A stretch of 64,000 nucleotides of DNA from contig CM041089.1 of assembly GCA_023079485.1 (NCBI GenBank), forward strand, positions 13,221,001 to 13,285,000, read 5' to 3'. Shown piece by piece: positions 23,001 through 38,000 of the stretch (positions within the stretch are counted from its first letter, which is position 1; every line of letters begins with the position of its first letter). Source of the DNA: Archilochus colubris (taxonomy: Eukaryota; Chordata; Aves; Apodiformes; Trochilidae). Made by a program: the position numbers and the translations under genes. The notes under the pieces are model-generated. The model did no database searches, was not told the origin of the DNA, and was given only the letters and a program-made list of their open reading frames with translations.

Positions 23001-26000
23001 GTACAGAACTGGGGACTTGCAAGAATTTAACATTTTTGCTGTTGTTCAGCTGTTACTTCTGAGCATTCAATGTAGAGATCCTAACAGGGAGGGACAATGT
23101 GCCACCGTGCAAGGTACCACATTGTGCTCCAGGTAAGGACTACACCTTCCTGAACGTCACTGGGATTTAACATGAGGCCTCCTGATATAAAGAAATTAAT
23201 TACTTGACTTGCACTGACATGCTAAAAGTACAGGTGATCACTTTTTCCTTCATGTTTTCTTCATTATTTCACAGTTAACCTCTTTCTGCCAAAAATTAAT
23301 CCCTATGGGTTTCAACATTTTAAACCTTTTGGACCTTTTTAAGATGTTCCTTAAAGTTCTCTCCCTGTTCTGATCACATGCAGGTGAAGGATGCAGGTGG
23401 ACAAATCCACCTTCTCACCAGTCCCTTGCACACTTTAGTGCCAGAGTAGAAGCAATTCCTAGGATGAGAAATCTCCCTTAAGATCTTTTTTCTTTAAGCA
23501 CAAAGCCAGAATATACACAGAACAGAAAGAAGCTATATATTCATACAACCCATTCTCCAAAAACAGACATGAAAGCAGGTAAATACTTCAGGTAGTGCAG
23601 AAAGAACCACCTGGTATTTAGATCTGTCAAGTCCTGCTCAAATATATTTTTCTTAAATAATCAAGTTGAGCAATTTCCCTCTGCATTCACCATAAACAAG
23701 ATCTCTACTGTGCCTTACTGCCCCATTGTTATTTAATTTTATTGGGGTTTTTTTTGTCTGTTGAAGTTCATTAAGGTCCCATGTACCATTCATCCTGGAA
23801 TCATCTTTGAAGTTCTGCTCAACAAATGGAAGATCCCAGCTCCCAATTTGGTTGTCTCCTTAGTAGGGGAAGAAGAAAATTTCCAGATGAAGCCTTGGCT
23901 ACAGGACACCTTAAAAAAGGGCCTTACAAAGGCAGCTCAAAGCACAGGTTAGTGCTTTAGATATTAAAGAAAATTGCTGTTGGAATCTCACACCCAGCAT
24001 CCAGTGGTGTTTGAGTGGCAATGGGTCTGCTCACAGGATTATTTTTGGAAGTTTTGTTGAATACAACCTACAGCTGTATTTAAATAGCTTTAAAATGAAA
24101 GTTATTTTATTAGAAATAGCTGGAAAAATGGTAGTTCAAACTAAATTACTCCAGACAACTGCTCCTGAAGTGTAAAATTACCTGGAGGTTATTGTCCAGG
24201 GATGATATCAGAAAAATAGCACAAGATGGGACCAAATACTTTATCCCTCTTTGGTGGTAAAGGAATTCTTAAAAGAACATGGCAATTTGCCTTCAAAAGT
24301 GAATTTAGGTAAAAAAATAAGAAGTCTTGTTCTCTCCATTTCCATCTTTAGTCCAAAATTGTGTCACAAAAGTTATTTTTTGTGTTTTTAAATGTAAGAG
24401 TTGAACAGACTCTGTTAGTAAACCAGCCTTGGGTTAGACCCAAGTTTAAGCAAAGAGACTTTGGGAGTAACACAAATATCTGACACCCAGCAGAAAGCAA
24501 GCCACACACATTCTCCCTGACTGTACACATGAGTGACAAGAATAGTGAAAAGCACTGAAAAATGAAAGCAAACAAACCAAGGTCTGGGAAGTGGCTTTCA
24601 CTTAAGATGCCATTTCCCCCCCACACCCTTATGCAAATACCTCCAAAATAGAAGTAAAAACATCTGTAAGCATTTCACAGCAAGCTCTTGGTTTAGCTTC
24701 ACTGCTTCAGACAAGATTTAACAGATTTGCTCCTTGTAATGAAAACTTTTTGGTACTTTTGTACCACTCAGACATTCTTTATCTCCAACTCCCTTCCATA
24801 CTTAAGAGCATCACGATCTCTGGTTCATGTTACATATTTGAGAAAGTCTGGTTAGCTGCTTACCTGGGGTTCTTCAAATTATTTTCCATAATCCTACTGG
24901 GATTATGGGAATCCTGCTCTCCTGAAGAACTCCAACACATAATAACAGGAGAAAGAGAACATGAGGCTGAGCAGCTTAATGCCAAAATCTTCTGCATGTG
25001 TAATCCTCAATTCAAGCCATTCCTCCACCCTGTCCCTTTGCTTTTACTTCTGGGAAAATCAGACCTACTTGAGATAATCTTGTTTCTGCTCTCAGTTGGA
25101 CAGTGCTTCTAGCCTGGACGCAACATTCCTGGTGGGAATTCTGACATGGAGTAGAAATGGAAATGTTTCATCACATGATACATGGATCACATTTGCTTGT
25201 GCTTGTAAATTCTCCTTGTTTTCCTCATTGAAGCCTTGAATACTTTTAATCCTAAATAGTTTAGGATTAAATAATAATAAAAGTATATAATAAAGGTATA
25301 TAATAATACTAAATAATACATATAATACTACTAAAAGTTAAACTGTCTACAGTTTATCTAGCTAAAAAAAATATTAAATCCAGTACTGCAAATGATGTTA
25401 TTTGCCAGACAAGCCTATTCAATTATAAAGAAACTAATAACTAACAATGTAACTAATTTTTTTTTTAATAATTTCAGGTGCCTGGATTTTTACCAGTGCT
25501 TTACGTGTGGGAATAACAAGACACTTGGTGCAAGCAGTTCGGGATCATGCACTGGCCAGTACATCCTCCAGTGTAAGGGTGATTGCCATAGGAATAACTT
25601 CACTCAGGAAAATCCAGCACAGAGAAATTCTGGAAAACACAAAGGTATTTTTCACTTGTAAACCAGGATTGTTCAGAGGAAATCTGCACCTTTACAAAGT
25701 TTGGAAGTAGCAGGCAGGACAACTTTAAAACAAAAGTGGGGTTTTGGGGGAAACAGAGAGCAGGAAGAGTTGGGACCCTGATGGGTCTGTTCCCCATCAC
25801 CCTCAGCATATTTGGCAGCAATTCCGCCAATATCCAGCAGGTGACACCATTAAACATCAGGTCTGCGACAGATTGAGGAAAAACGTCAAGGAAAAAAAAA
25901 AAATCAGATCCATTTAATATTTTTTTCCATTGTCCACTTCCTGCAGAAGCACCTACTTTAAGGTGCTTCACAAATGAGGTAAAAAAAAAAAAAAAGGATA

Positions 26001-29000
26001 TTTTCCAGTAAGGAATGGAAGCTGTAAATATTTTAAGATCAACTTTTCTGAAGTAGTCACTGAATAGGTGTCTAATATGTAAAAACTTCTCAGTGCCTCA
26101 GGGCAATAAGAAGAGCTGGGCAGGATTTTGTCTTGTTACTGGGAGCTCAAAGGATTGCACAAGTCAAGTTAAAGCAATCGAAGTTTGTGGGAAAATAAAC
26201 CAAACAAATCCCACCAAACAAATAAAAAACCTCATCCAGAGAAAACATTTGCTGCAAACTTTGAAAACAAGTGGATGAACTATTGACTTGGAGGAAAAAA
26301 AAAAAAAAAAGTAATTATGGCATGATGTTGGTGTCACTGGATAGACTGCATGAAGGAAAAAACCAAAAACCAAAACAAAAACAAAAAAATCAAAAAACAA
26401 AAAACAAACAAAAAAAAAAGACAAGAAAAAAGAGGAGGAAAGGAAGAGGAGGAAAGGAAGAGGAGGAAAGGAAGAGGAGGAAAGGAAGAGGAGGAAAGGA
26501 AGAGGAGGAAAGGAAGAGGAGGAAAGGAAGAGGAGGAAAGGAAGAGGAGGAAAGGAAGAGGAGGAAAGGAAGAGGAGGAAAGGAAGAGGAGGAAAGGAAG
26601 AGGAGGAAAGGAAGAGGAGGAAAGGAAGAGGAGGAAAGGAAGAGGAGGAAAGGAAGAGGAGGAAAAAAGAGGAGGAAAAAAGAGGAGGAAAAAAGAGGAG
26701 GAAAAAAGAGGAGGAAAAAAGAGGAGGAAAGGAAGAGGAGGAAAGGAAGAGGAGGAAAGGAAGAGGAGGAAAGGAAGAGGAGGAAAGGAAGAGGAGGAAA
26801 GGAAGAGGAGGAAAGGAAGAGGAGGAAAGGAAGAGGAGGAAAGGAAGAGGAGGAAAGGAAGAGGAGGAAAGGAAGAGGAGGAAAGGAAGAGGAGGAAAGG
26901 AAGAGGAGGAAAGGAAGAGGAGGAAAGGAAGAGGAGGAAAGGAAGAGGAGGAAAGGAAGAGGAGGAAAGGAAGAGGAGGAAAGGAAGAGGAGGAAAGGAG
27001 AGGAGGAAAAAAGAGGAGGAAAAAAGAGGAGGAAAAAAGAGGAGGAAAAAAGAGGAAAAGAGGAAAAAAGGAAAAAAAGAGGAAAAAAAGAGGTGTGTGC
27101 TGACAGTGAATGACAGTTTTTCTGTGCTATTTTACTTCCTGCAGAAACTAAAACAAATGACAAACACAGCCCTTTGAGCACACACCAACTCTTCTCAGAA
27201 TTCTAGCAAGGAGCTGGGAGACAGTCAAACCATACCAGCAAAATATTGTCATTGTTTTTCCTCTTTTTCCATCCTTTTTACCTCGGACTGCTCCCTATGT
27301 GCTCTGCCAGGTAGAATTCTTTGCCTGGAAGACTTTCACCTCTTTTTGTGGCTGAACTTGTCCAAAAGGATCTCAGAGAAAGGAATCCTGTTCACTGCAT
27401 TTGGGAAGCTTGGTCAGGAAAGTTGCTTTGGCAAGTGCAAGCTGACTAAGTCATCAAAATATATCTGAATTTTTCTCAACCAGTAGCTACCAAACAAGTA
27501 CACGGATCTTTTTATTGCATGGGACCTCTTTGTCCTTAACTGCAGCCTGATTTTTTTTCCCAAGGGATATTTTGTGTGGAGCATTCCCAGCCTGAGGACT
27601 GCTGGCACTGCTTCCACCCAAAGACATTCTGGATTTCAGGCAGTAACATTTAAGACAAAGGAACTCCAGACAGGGGATGTTGATCTAAACCCAATCCTCT
27701 TTATACTTGGCACTAACACAAGCAGCTTGCTGTATAAAAAGAGCTAACATCCCACATCAACAAGGAGAAAAACAGGACCTAAAAATCAGTGGATCCTTCC
27801 CATCTCTTCTGTGTTAATGGCCAAGAGCCGGGTCCTGCACTTTGGCCACAACAACCCCATGGGGAGCTCCAGGCTGGGCACAGAGTGGCAGAAAGGGAGC
27901 TGGGAGTCTGGATTGCCAGGAAGCTGAACAGGAGCCAGCAGTGTGCCCAGGTGGCCAAGAAGGCCAATGGCATCCTGGGCTGGCTCAGGAACAGCGTGGC
28001 CAGCAGGTCCAGGGAAGGGATTCTGCCCCTGTGCTCAGCCCTGGTGAGGCCACAGCTTGAGTCCTGTGTCCAGTTCTGGGCCCCTCAGCTCAGGAAGGAG
28101 ATTGAGGTGCTGGAGCAGGTCCAGAGAAGAGCAAGGAGGCTGTGAAGGGATCCAGCAGAATTCCTGTGAGGAAGGGCTGAGGGAGCTGGGGGTGTTGAGG
28201 CTGGAGAAGAGGAGGCTCAGGGGAGACCTCATCACTCTCTGCAACTCCCTGAAAGGAGGTTGGAGCCAGGGGGGGGTTGGGCTCTTTTCCCAGGCAACTC
28301 TCAGCAAGACAAGAGGGCAGGGTCTCAAGTTGTGCCAGGGGAGGTTTAGGTTGGAGATTAGGAAGAATTTCTTTCTGGAGAGGGTGATCAGGCATTGGAA
28401 TGGGCTGCCCAGGGAAGTAGTGGATTCTCCGTGTCTGGAGATCTTTCCAAAGAGCCTGGATGTGGCACTGAGTGCCATGGGCTGGGAACCACGGGGGGAG
28501 TGGATCAAGGGTTGGACTTGATGATCTCTGAGGTCCCTTCCAACCCAGTCAATTCTATGATTCTATGAACGGTATGCTTTAAACATCATTGCAAGATCAC
28601 TTCCACATTTTCAGATAATAAACAGGAAAATCCCCAAGGGCCTCTTTCAACTGTTTGTTATGCTGCTGGGTCCTAATCAAAGGCCAGATCTTTGGCAAGT
28701 AGGCTTAATGCTAAATGGCAGCAGAATAGAGGCACACCCTCTGTCAAAAAAAAAAAAAATTGGAGGCAAATTAGTTGTGTAAGCTTTCCCCAACAAACGA
28801 GGGACAGAGAAGGAGGCAGGAGAAACTTGGAGCATTGGCTGTTTGTAAAGGATGTGCACATGTACTGCTTTGTCCCCTGGAACAACCTCTGATGCTCCCG
28901 TTCTTCCCAGAGCTGTTGACAGGGAAAGAAGCCACAGCAACTTGCCTAATCCTAGCCTTTTTCACCTTATTTTGAAGGAGATTCCTCCAGCTTGACTGTA

Positions 29001-32000
29001 TGAAGCTTCCTTTCAGAAAGCCACTTATGGGGATGTTATGCAGTGAATTCCACTCTTCCACCTGCAGCACGAAGCACCTCATCCTCTGGGTTATTTATTA
29101 TTTTTATGCATTTGAAGTGTTGCTACAACCAACTTGGTATGTTCTCTGCCTCTCCAACATCAGCCTTACCTTTGGCTGTGGAGAAGAACCTGGAGAAGCC
29201 CTAAGTTTGAATTCCCCCTGGATTCAGCTGGACACCTGCTCCTCCTAACAGACACTGCCAAAAACTCAGAGTAAGGAAAGCTCCACCTCAGATCCAGCTC
29301 TTAAAAAACAGCATAAATCTCTGTGCCCTGTTTTAATGACCCTGCTATGTCTAGAAAGGCTTTACACTTGTCTGTGTCTACAATATTTGTGGCACAGGCA
29401 CAAGAGCCAAGCTGATATTCAGAGTTTTGTTCATCAATTGAAAGGCTCCAGGAGTTGGAAAAGAGGCATGAGAGAAGGAAATGCAGATCTGAAATAATTG
29501 CCAGATAAAATCATAATCAGGACAGTGATTATGAAGGTGGAAAAGAAAAATAACAGGGCATTTAAAATCTGGCTTGCAGGAAGGAAGGATATCTCAAAGT
29601 GGATGTGCAACAGTAGGAAAGATTTGTTAAGGAAGGGGAACTTGAAAAATAGGTGCATGGAAGATCATACAGCCCTGGGAAAAAGACTATAATTGGGTGG
29701 TTGTTTGGTGTTGGTGTTTGGGGGGTTTGTGTTGGGGGTGGTTTTGGTTTGGGTTGCAGTGATTTTAGGCAAATATCCATTAATAAATAATTTCAAGATA
29801 CCCTCACCCAGAATAAAATACAATGGATAAGATACTGCTGGACTTGTTACTCACAAACCAAGAAAACTTGCTCTGCAATATCCTCATTAGTAAAATGCAG
29901 CAATCCCAATGCTCTGGAGTTTGGGATCCTGCTGAGCACACTGAAAATTAGTGCTAAGACAGAGGTTTTAGATTTTAGAAAAGCAAACTTCAACTTGCTT
30001 AGAGTTCAATTGGAAGGAATTCTATGGGAAGTTTCCATGGAGGATAAAGGAGCCAGTGAGTGATGGGAGGTTTTCAAGAATGACCTGGGAACACCAAAAT
30101 CCCTCTTCAAAGTAAGGGATGGAGGTGGAACAAGAGACCAAAGAGAACAATTTGACTGAACTGGGAGCTCCTGAGTCTGCTCAAAACCTAAAGAGAGCAG
30201 AGCTGGAAAAGCACATTAACACCTCTTGGAAACTACAAGGGCATTGCCAGGGTGTGCAGGGATGCAGTAAGAGAAGGAAAAGTTCAGCTGGGCTGAAATT
30301 GGCCAGAGGTGTCAAAAATGACAAGAAACATTTTTCCAGGTATTTAATAAACAAGCAGAAGGAAATTACTGGCCCACTGTTAAAGAGGAGACCAACAACC
30401 CTGGAAACAAGGATTACACTTTCTGAGGTCTGCCTGTCACTCATTCTTCTAAAATACAATTTCTGAGCTGAATAACCATTACACTTCATAAAAACCTGTC
30501 AATGAAATGAAAATGTTTGCCCCTGTTCATACCAGCTGGGAATGAAGGCCTCCAAGACACTACAGCTCCATCCACAATTGTTGGGTGTCATGGCCCCTTT
30601 CCATTTGTCCAGGAAACCATTTCCAAAAACTCTGGATGAATTCCTGCATTCCAAAGGAGGTGACTGATGCCACCAGATGTTGTAGAGCCTGAGAGGGAAC
30701 TTTAGGGATTTCAGTCCTGTCAAATCTGGCAGCTTTCAGAACCCCATTCTCCTCTTTCCAAAGAGTCTATTTGAGTGTCTCAAAGGTGGAAATGAAAAAA
30801 ATGCCACATTTTAAAGCATGGGCTGTGTTTTGCAGTGCACACTGACATCTCTCCTCCTCTCTCTAGAATGAAACTCTTGTACACTACCAATCAGATGATA
30901 ACATCCAGGGCCCACTGCGTTCCCTGGACCACAACCATTCCCATTTTATTTTGGTGGATGACTTGGCACCAGCTGAGCCAGATGGGACCACGAGGCTACG
31001 TCTCACCTTGGAAAAGTACATTTCAGAACAGAGGACTGGATATGGGGGTAAGGAGAATATCTAGGTACTGCTGACTTGAATGATTCTGCTGTTACAGAGC
31101 CACTTGGAGCCCCTGGCCCCATCACAGCCAAGCCCAGATCTCAAACTGGGCATCTACACAGACAAGATGAAGTAAACACATTTGTCATGATGTAAGAGGC
31201 AGAACTAAGGTGAGGAAGCTGCTCTTGGAAGCAAAAATCCTGACTTTTATGGCTCCAAGATGACCTTTGAAGCAGGGCTCAAACTGCCTTCAAAGAGAAC
31301 AAATGGGAAATAAATCCAGCTTTAACCAAGAAATGGATGCTCACTGTAGTATAACTTTAATCCCCTCATGAATACAGGGTCTTGAATTGCTCCCACACTG
31401 AAGAAGAGACTTATTCCAATGAAATATTTTAAGCCATATCTATTTCAGGATAAAAACCTTATCCTGGGTAACCAGCATAGCATCTAATGGCCACCTAAAC
31501 CTTTGCTTATTATTGGGCAAGCCTCCCACTGCTATTTGTGGGAAGAATTCAGCTGTGGTGTTATTAAATTACTTTTATGTTTTGTTTCTGCAGTACAGTG
31601 CTAGCACAGCTGAAACAGAAGGGACAGTTCATTTATTCCCACTTGTAGGCATCAATGGAATATTCAGTTCCACAGCCCATAGGATTGTTGCACAAATAGA
31701 CCTGGAAATATGAATGTGTCTGAAGAATGCTTATCTGGTAACTAAGATAAGAAAGAGCACAGCTGGACAGTAGTGGTAGGCAGAGGATGCAGTGCTGAGA
31801 GTTAGAAAGGAGCCTCTTTCTGCTTGCAAACCAAATTTGACTGAACAAATATCAGTGAAACAATTTTCTGTTAAAATATGATGAGTCATTTGACAAATAT
31901 TTCACTGGAATGTACTGAATTCAGCAATATCTTCTATAAAAACTCAAGTCCTGCACTTAAGGTCATTTCTATTCAAGCTGAGCAAAGCTATGGGACTTTA

Positions 32001-35000
32001 ATAAGGTCATGCAGAATTTCCCTGCTTAAAAGCAAGACAAAACTAGAAGCCATTCAGAGGACATTTTTAATATGCTGAATTCTTTGCATTTAAGAACTCA
32101 TCCCCTTCCCAGCATTGAAATCAGAATCTACTGCCCAAATTTCATCTATGGTAAATGTAGAATATGTAAATCAGAGACATACCTATCCCAGAGGTCACTC
32201 AAAACTAGAACATCACCTTACAGAGCTGAGGGAATTCTATGGAAGTCATTAAGACAAAAAAAAGTTACTTGCCAGTCATGTCCTGGCTTCATTTCAGTTC
32301 CCCCTTATCTCTGTTATCATCCCACAACACATCCAACAAGCACTAAGTGACAATATGTACATTGCTTTGGGACACCTACAAAGGGAAACACCAAAAAAAA
32401 TTGTTTGAACCAAGTGAGTTTTATCTTGCAACTGAAGGAGACATTTATTTCATGATGCTGTTGTGTTGATGGAGCTCTTTGTAACCCAGAGGTGACAATA
32501 AACTGGCCTGAATTCAGCATTTACACTATAAACCACCTAGAAACAAGGGCAGGGATGCCTAAAACATTTTCCCCCTGCTGCTGTGACCCGAGTTAAATAT
32601 TTCTTAAGCATTTATATTAATCACCATGCCATTAGACTATGCTGAATGAAATTTTAAGCTGTTTAAGCAGAGTAACAAAGATTCTATCATTCCTATCAAG
32701 TCATCTCTGGCTCAGTTAATCACTGCTGGTATACACAGGCAGCCTCTTCATTTTCCTAAATCCTCCTTTTATCATCAGGCTTTTCTCCTGATCCCACTAC
32801 ACCTTCCCTGCACATGGATAACACTTTGGAGAGCCTGACAGCTTTTCCCACCTCACTGTTTCTTAATATAAAGAAGTGTAGCTGCCTCTGTGAAAACCTT
32901 TAGGGTGCAAATTATTAGAATTACTTCACTCTCTGATCACCTTGCAGTAAATAAAGAACTTAAAGTCAGCAGTGCTCTGACATACAGCAGTGCCAATATC
33001 CATATTATTGGATATTGATATATCCATACCCAGCACATAACAGGAGAAGTATTCTCAAGGGGTAGGCAGAAACACAGTGATTTTTAACCTTTTAAAAGTG
33101 AAAACCTCTATTTCACAGGAACTGGTAGCATTGAAATCCCTGTGCTTTGCTTACTGGTAAATGGAGGACCAGGCACACTTGAGGTAAGAGGCTGTTCACA
33201 ACTTCAAAAAAATAAATTAAGTGGTGCTAAGTAGTTAATGGGAAATTTGGCTGGATGACAAACACATCTACTGGCACTTTATGTAAGGTAAGAAAAAAAA
33301 AAATAATCTCTCTACATCATTAAGGACTGAATTCTGTTAATATTAAATTTGCCAGTATTTCTTTGGGAGAAATATTTCCTTTTGAATAGGTGCCAACTGA
33401 TCATTAAAGCTTCCATTGCCAGCTGATAGAGTAAGAAGAAGGAATCCAAAACAAGCCAACTGAAGTTATTCCACATCTAGCAAAATAGTAATGCTGGGCT
33501 ATTACACGAGATCACATCCAAAAAAAAAAAGGAAATATTCATCTTTCAGTGCTGTCCAGCACCACTGAGACAACAGTCTCTGGCACTGGGCTCAAAGCAA
33601 GTCCAAGTCCAGGTTTGCCAGATATTGCATGTAAAATTATAGTGTCCTAATTCCTCTGAGCAGAAATGCTTTGTAGGACAGAAGACTGCAGAGTTGTCTG
33701 CTAACAGCCTGGATCTTCTTCAGTGAAGGGTCAATTTTTAATTTTTTTTTTAATCCTGATTAGTTCTCTAACTTAAATAATCTGGCAAGCAGAAGAGACT
33801 GTGATTTCTATTTTACTTTAACTGGGATTTTATTTTGCTACTTTTGCAGTGGCTTCTACACCCATATGGCATTTTTTAAAAGATATTCTCAGATGAAACA
33901 GAATACTCTACAGTACCTCTAGGGAGACATTTAACCATCGTTTCAAGTTTCCAGGTGATGAGATTCTGCCACACAACCTGGCAACCTCTTTCAGACTCAT
34001 TTCTGGTGGCATCTTCCACTTGCAGCTTCCAGTCCCTGCATCTGGGAATCATAGAATCATTTAGGTTAGAAAAGTTCCTTCAAATCATCAGGGCCAATTA
34101 TAAACCCAGCACTGCCAACTCAACCACATCTTTAAGTGTGACACCTCCACGTGACACTGAACCACCCCAGTTCCCCCAGTATCTCCTCCCAGTGCTGCTC
34201 CTCTAGACCCTTCACCACCTTGCTTGACCTCCTCAAACACATAAATGTCTTTTTTTGTAGTGGTCTTGTTACCTGGACTAAAACACACACAGGCATTAGA
34301 AATCTCACTGGTTTCTGTCACATCTTGAAGTTTACTTCTAAAAGCAAAGTATGGCAGCGTTTTCTATACCTTGAGTGCTGAAAAACTACATATATCCCAA
34401 CCTATAAATCCTCTTTTCAAAGTTTTAGGTAAAATGATTTGGAGACCAAAGATGACTGGCTGAAGATGCCCTAAATTTTCATGTCTGGGAATGAATAACT
34501 CATTCTTTTTTTGTTGGTTTTTTTTTTTTTTTTAGAATATTCTTAACTACAAATAGAGTAAATACACACCAGGGAGTACAACAGTTGTTATAAAAAAGAA
34601 CACCTCAAACTAAAGCAACTCCCCCCTACACACAAGCAAATCAATAGCTAATATTTTAGTTTAATCAATAAACCTTAGAGTTTTGTTTTCTTCTTGTATA
34701 ATGTCAGAATAAGAAATAAATTGGCAATAGCCATTATGATGCCATGGCCTCTGCTTTCCTTTCTCAGCAGCCTGCACAAGTAAAGCAGAACTAAAAGCAC
34801 AAGTAAAAGAATTATCAGCCTTTAACCCTTGTAGGTGCTATGCTCAGTGTTGGTTTCTTTTACTTGTGGTCCAAAGGTGTGTTCCCATAGGAAAATTCCT
34901 GATTTCCAGAATCTACCACCAGGTTTAGCAGTCAGAAGAACCTGCTGAGCACTTCCATATCGTGCTCCTCGTGCACTTGACTTTGCTGAAAGGCAAAGGC

Positions 35001-38000
35001 AGGGGGAAGGAGGGTGTGGAAGTCAGGGACAAAGAAGTTTTATGCATTTTTTTTGTCCATATCAGATTGCTCAGCTGGTCAGCAGATGTGTCATGGAAAG
35101 GACACAAGTCAGGGGCTTGCACATGAATGACCTGCTACAGGATCAGAAAAATCCTAATAACTTAAAGGGGTCTGCACTGGCTCCATAGTGACTATGTGTT
35201 AGGCACACACTTATTTCCAGTTGCAAGAAATCCTTCTTTTGAATAACAGCTTCTTTCCAGCTATGAATTCTAAAAATACACATTTTAAACTACAGAGAAT
35301 TTGCATCGGTTTGGAGAATTCTGCTCCCTGGCTTATCCTGGCAGGATCTGGAGGTACAGCTGACATCTTAGCTGCCTTCATAAATGACCCACAGCTTCTC
35401 ATGGCAGAAGCTGTTCAACAGCAATTCAAGGAGAAATTCCCTGCAGAAAGCTTCTCGTGGAAGGACATTCTCCAGTGGACAGCAACGGTGAGCTCAAATG
35501 TTTGATAATTCCATGCATTGCATTCCCAGGCTCTCTCTCTGAGGATTTTTAGCTCCAGCAATCCAGTCAGTACAGGTTGGACAAGGAGCTGCCCAGAAGT
35601 TCTGGTTACTCCAGTGCTCCAATACCAGTGTCACAGAATACCTCTCAAACATGGGAATCAAGTGCTCAGCTGATCAGACAAACTTCTGTCTCCCAGAGAT
35701 TCAGCAGAACACTCAGGGCTCTGTTCTTTCTCAATTTCTTTTTTTTATTATTATTATTTCCTCAAGTAACAGCCACCACCCAGGAACCCCTCCAAGTCCT
35801 TCTGGAGGACATGAGGCAATATTTATGCCCCACAGCTGTGGAGTTGGTGCAGCTGGGACAAAAGTGACCTAATTCATGGTCCACAGCTGTTAAATGGAGA
35901 CCAGATTGTGGAGGAGCATGAATAAATTCAAAAGAATGAAGGGGGGTTAGAAATGATCCTATCTTCAGCTCTGTGTGTTCTTGAAAGCCAAAACAGAGTC
36001 ACAGATTTTCCTTATTCTCTGTATTGAGGCACACTTGCTCAATAAGCCATAAAATTATGTGTTTAAGGACAAACACTTTGACATTGTCTTTATGTGAAGC
36101 CTGAAGAGCTCTCTCTGACTGAGACAAATGAAGCCCCCTTGACCTGACCATCTACTTCTTCTTTGCAGTCCTTGCCATAATCCTTAGCTGCTAAAGTTCC
36201 ACACATTAATTCCATTAGGGAGAATTTTCCCAGCTCACTAAGACAAAGGGATGGATGGGCATGGAGAAGCAATATTGCCAGATGCTCACAAAGTCTCAGT
36301 GTAGCTGCACTGCCAGACAGAAAACTCAATAAACAGAGAAGGCAGAAGGAAAGAGTGCTGTGTGTATCAATATTTGATGACTTTTACTCAAAGAAGATTT
36401 AGAAACCAGGCTTTGAAATAAAATTGTGAGAGCAAATCTTAAATGTCAAAGCAGGAAAAGGTAAACCAGAACAAGGGGTATGCAGCACGACTGGGAGGCA
36501 AATAAGGATGTGAGTTAAGGAAGAATCTTTTAATTAAAGCACTCTGCCTCTCAGGATACCTAAGTTTTGTTCCTCTATCCTGCTAGGTGATTCTGGAACA
36601 GTAACTCCCTTCTTGCCTTAGGACTTGTTTAAATATGGGAAACTAATATTGTTTGCTTTCTTGCCAAAGCTCAGCTTTACAATTAGAATGTAAGTTTTGG
36701 GGTAATACTTTTTGGGTAATTTCCACCGGGCTCTTAGGCATCAATATAAAGCAGCAGGACAACACTTAAAATGATTTTTGTTTCAACTCCCAATAGATTC
36801 ACAACATTATTTCACACCAAAATCTCCTAACTCTGCACAACTTTGAGCAAGATGGTTCAGAAGAATTTGACACAGTCATTTTAAAAGCTTTAGTAAAAGG
36901 TAAGAACAAGAAACAAAGCTGAGTGTAACGCTGGGTTTAGTCAACTTCTGTGCCAGAAACATAATTCATCCTTGTCCACAGCAAGGCCAGTTGCTTGTTG
37001 GATCATGTTTCATTTCTGATGCAGAGCTCTTCAGCTTGCTTGACAAATTAACTGTGGCAGTGACTACAGCTCTTCTCACCTTAATTTTAAACCAGTCTTT
37101 GCTTTTTAACCTCATGCTACTGTAGAGCACAATTTTAATCACTTCTTTTTTTCACTACTTGCTTCCCTCAGTCCTAGAGGTTGCAAGAGAACTGAAATAT
37201 CCTGCTGCAGTTACTGCAGTTACAAGCCACTTGAAAGAACTCAAAAAAAAACCCAAAACAAAGAAAAAAAACCCTAACCAAGCAAACAAAACCAAACAAA
37301 AAACAACAAAAAACAAATGAAAAACAATTTCCAGAACTGCCTTAATTCCAGAAACAACCTATGAGAAATTTTCACTATATTTTCTGGCAGAGGATATTAC
37401 TTCCTCTGCCACCCACTTCAGTTTGTATTAATTGTCTGTTTTTGGCTAAATTTAGCATGGAGGGAAAGAAGATGTGATATTCCTAATAGAAATTAAAACT
37501 AAGACAAACGATAGCCAGTCATGTTCACCCCTTTATGCAGTCCAGGATCTCTAACATCCTACAGAGAATTAAACTTCATATTTCAATAGAGAATTCATCT
37601 AGCAAAAAATATATATATATATTTTTAATATTAGTATTTTTTGATAAAAGAAAAATGCTGTGAAGGATTCCTGATTAAGCAACCCACAAATCTGTGACAG
37701 CTGAGGGAGAGCTCATATTGCTAATCCAGTTCTTACTGGTATGTTAAATTAAATATAACAAGTGTATGAAGTACTGAGTTTCTTTGCACTTCTTCTTTTT
37801 GCCAGCCTGTAAAAGTCAGAGCCAGGAGGCTCAGGAATACCTGGATGAACTGAAGCTGGCAGTGGCTTGGAACAGAGTGGACATAGCTAAAAGTGAAATA
37901 TTCAATGGTGACGTGGAGTGGAAGGTACCAGGTTTTATTGCCTTAGAGAACACCAATAACAGGAACAATCCAGTGATCACAGCCTCTTTCTTGAGCTCCT

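Noticed and set aside
26271..27181. Three overlapping open frames of 263-280 codons on both strands
   Set aside because: They translate the pure A/G minisatellite into Glu/Lys/Arg/Gly or Ser/Phe/Leu/Pro repeats. Absence of stops is a composition effect and there is no gene context.
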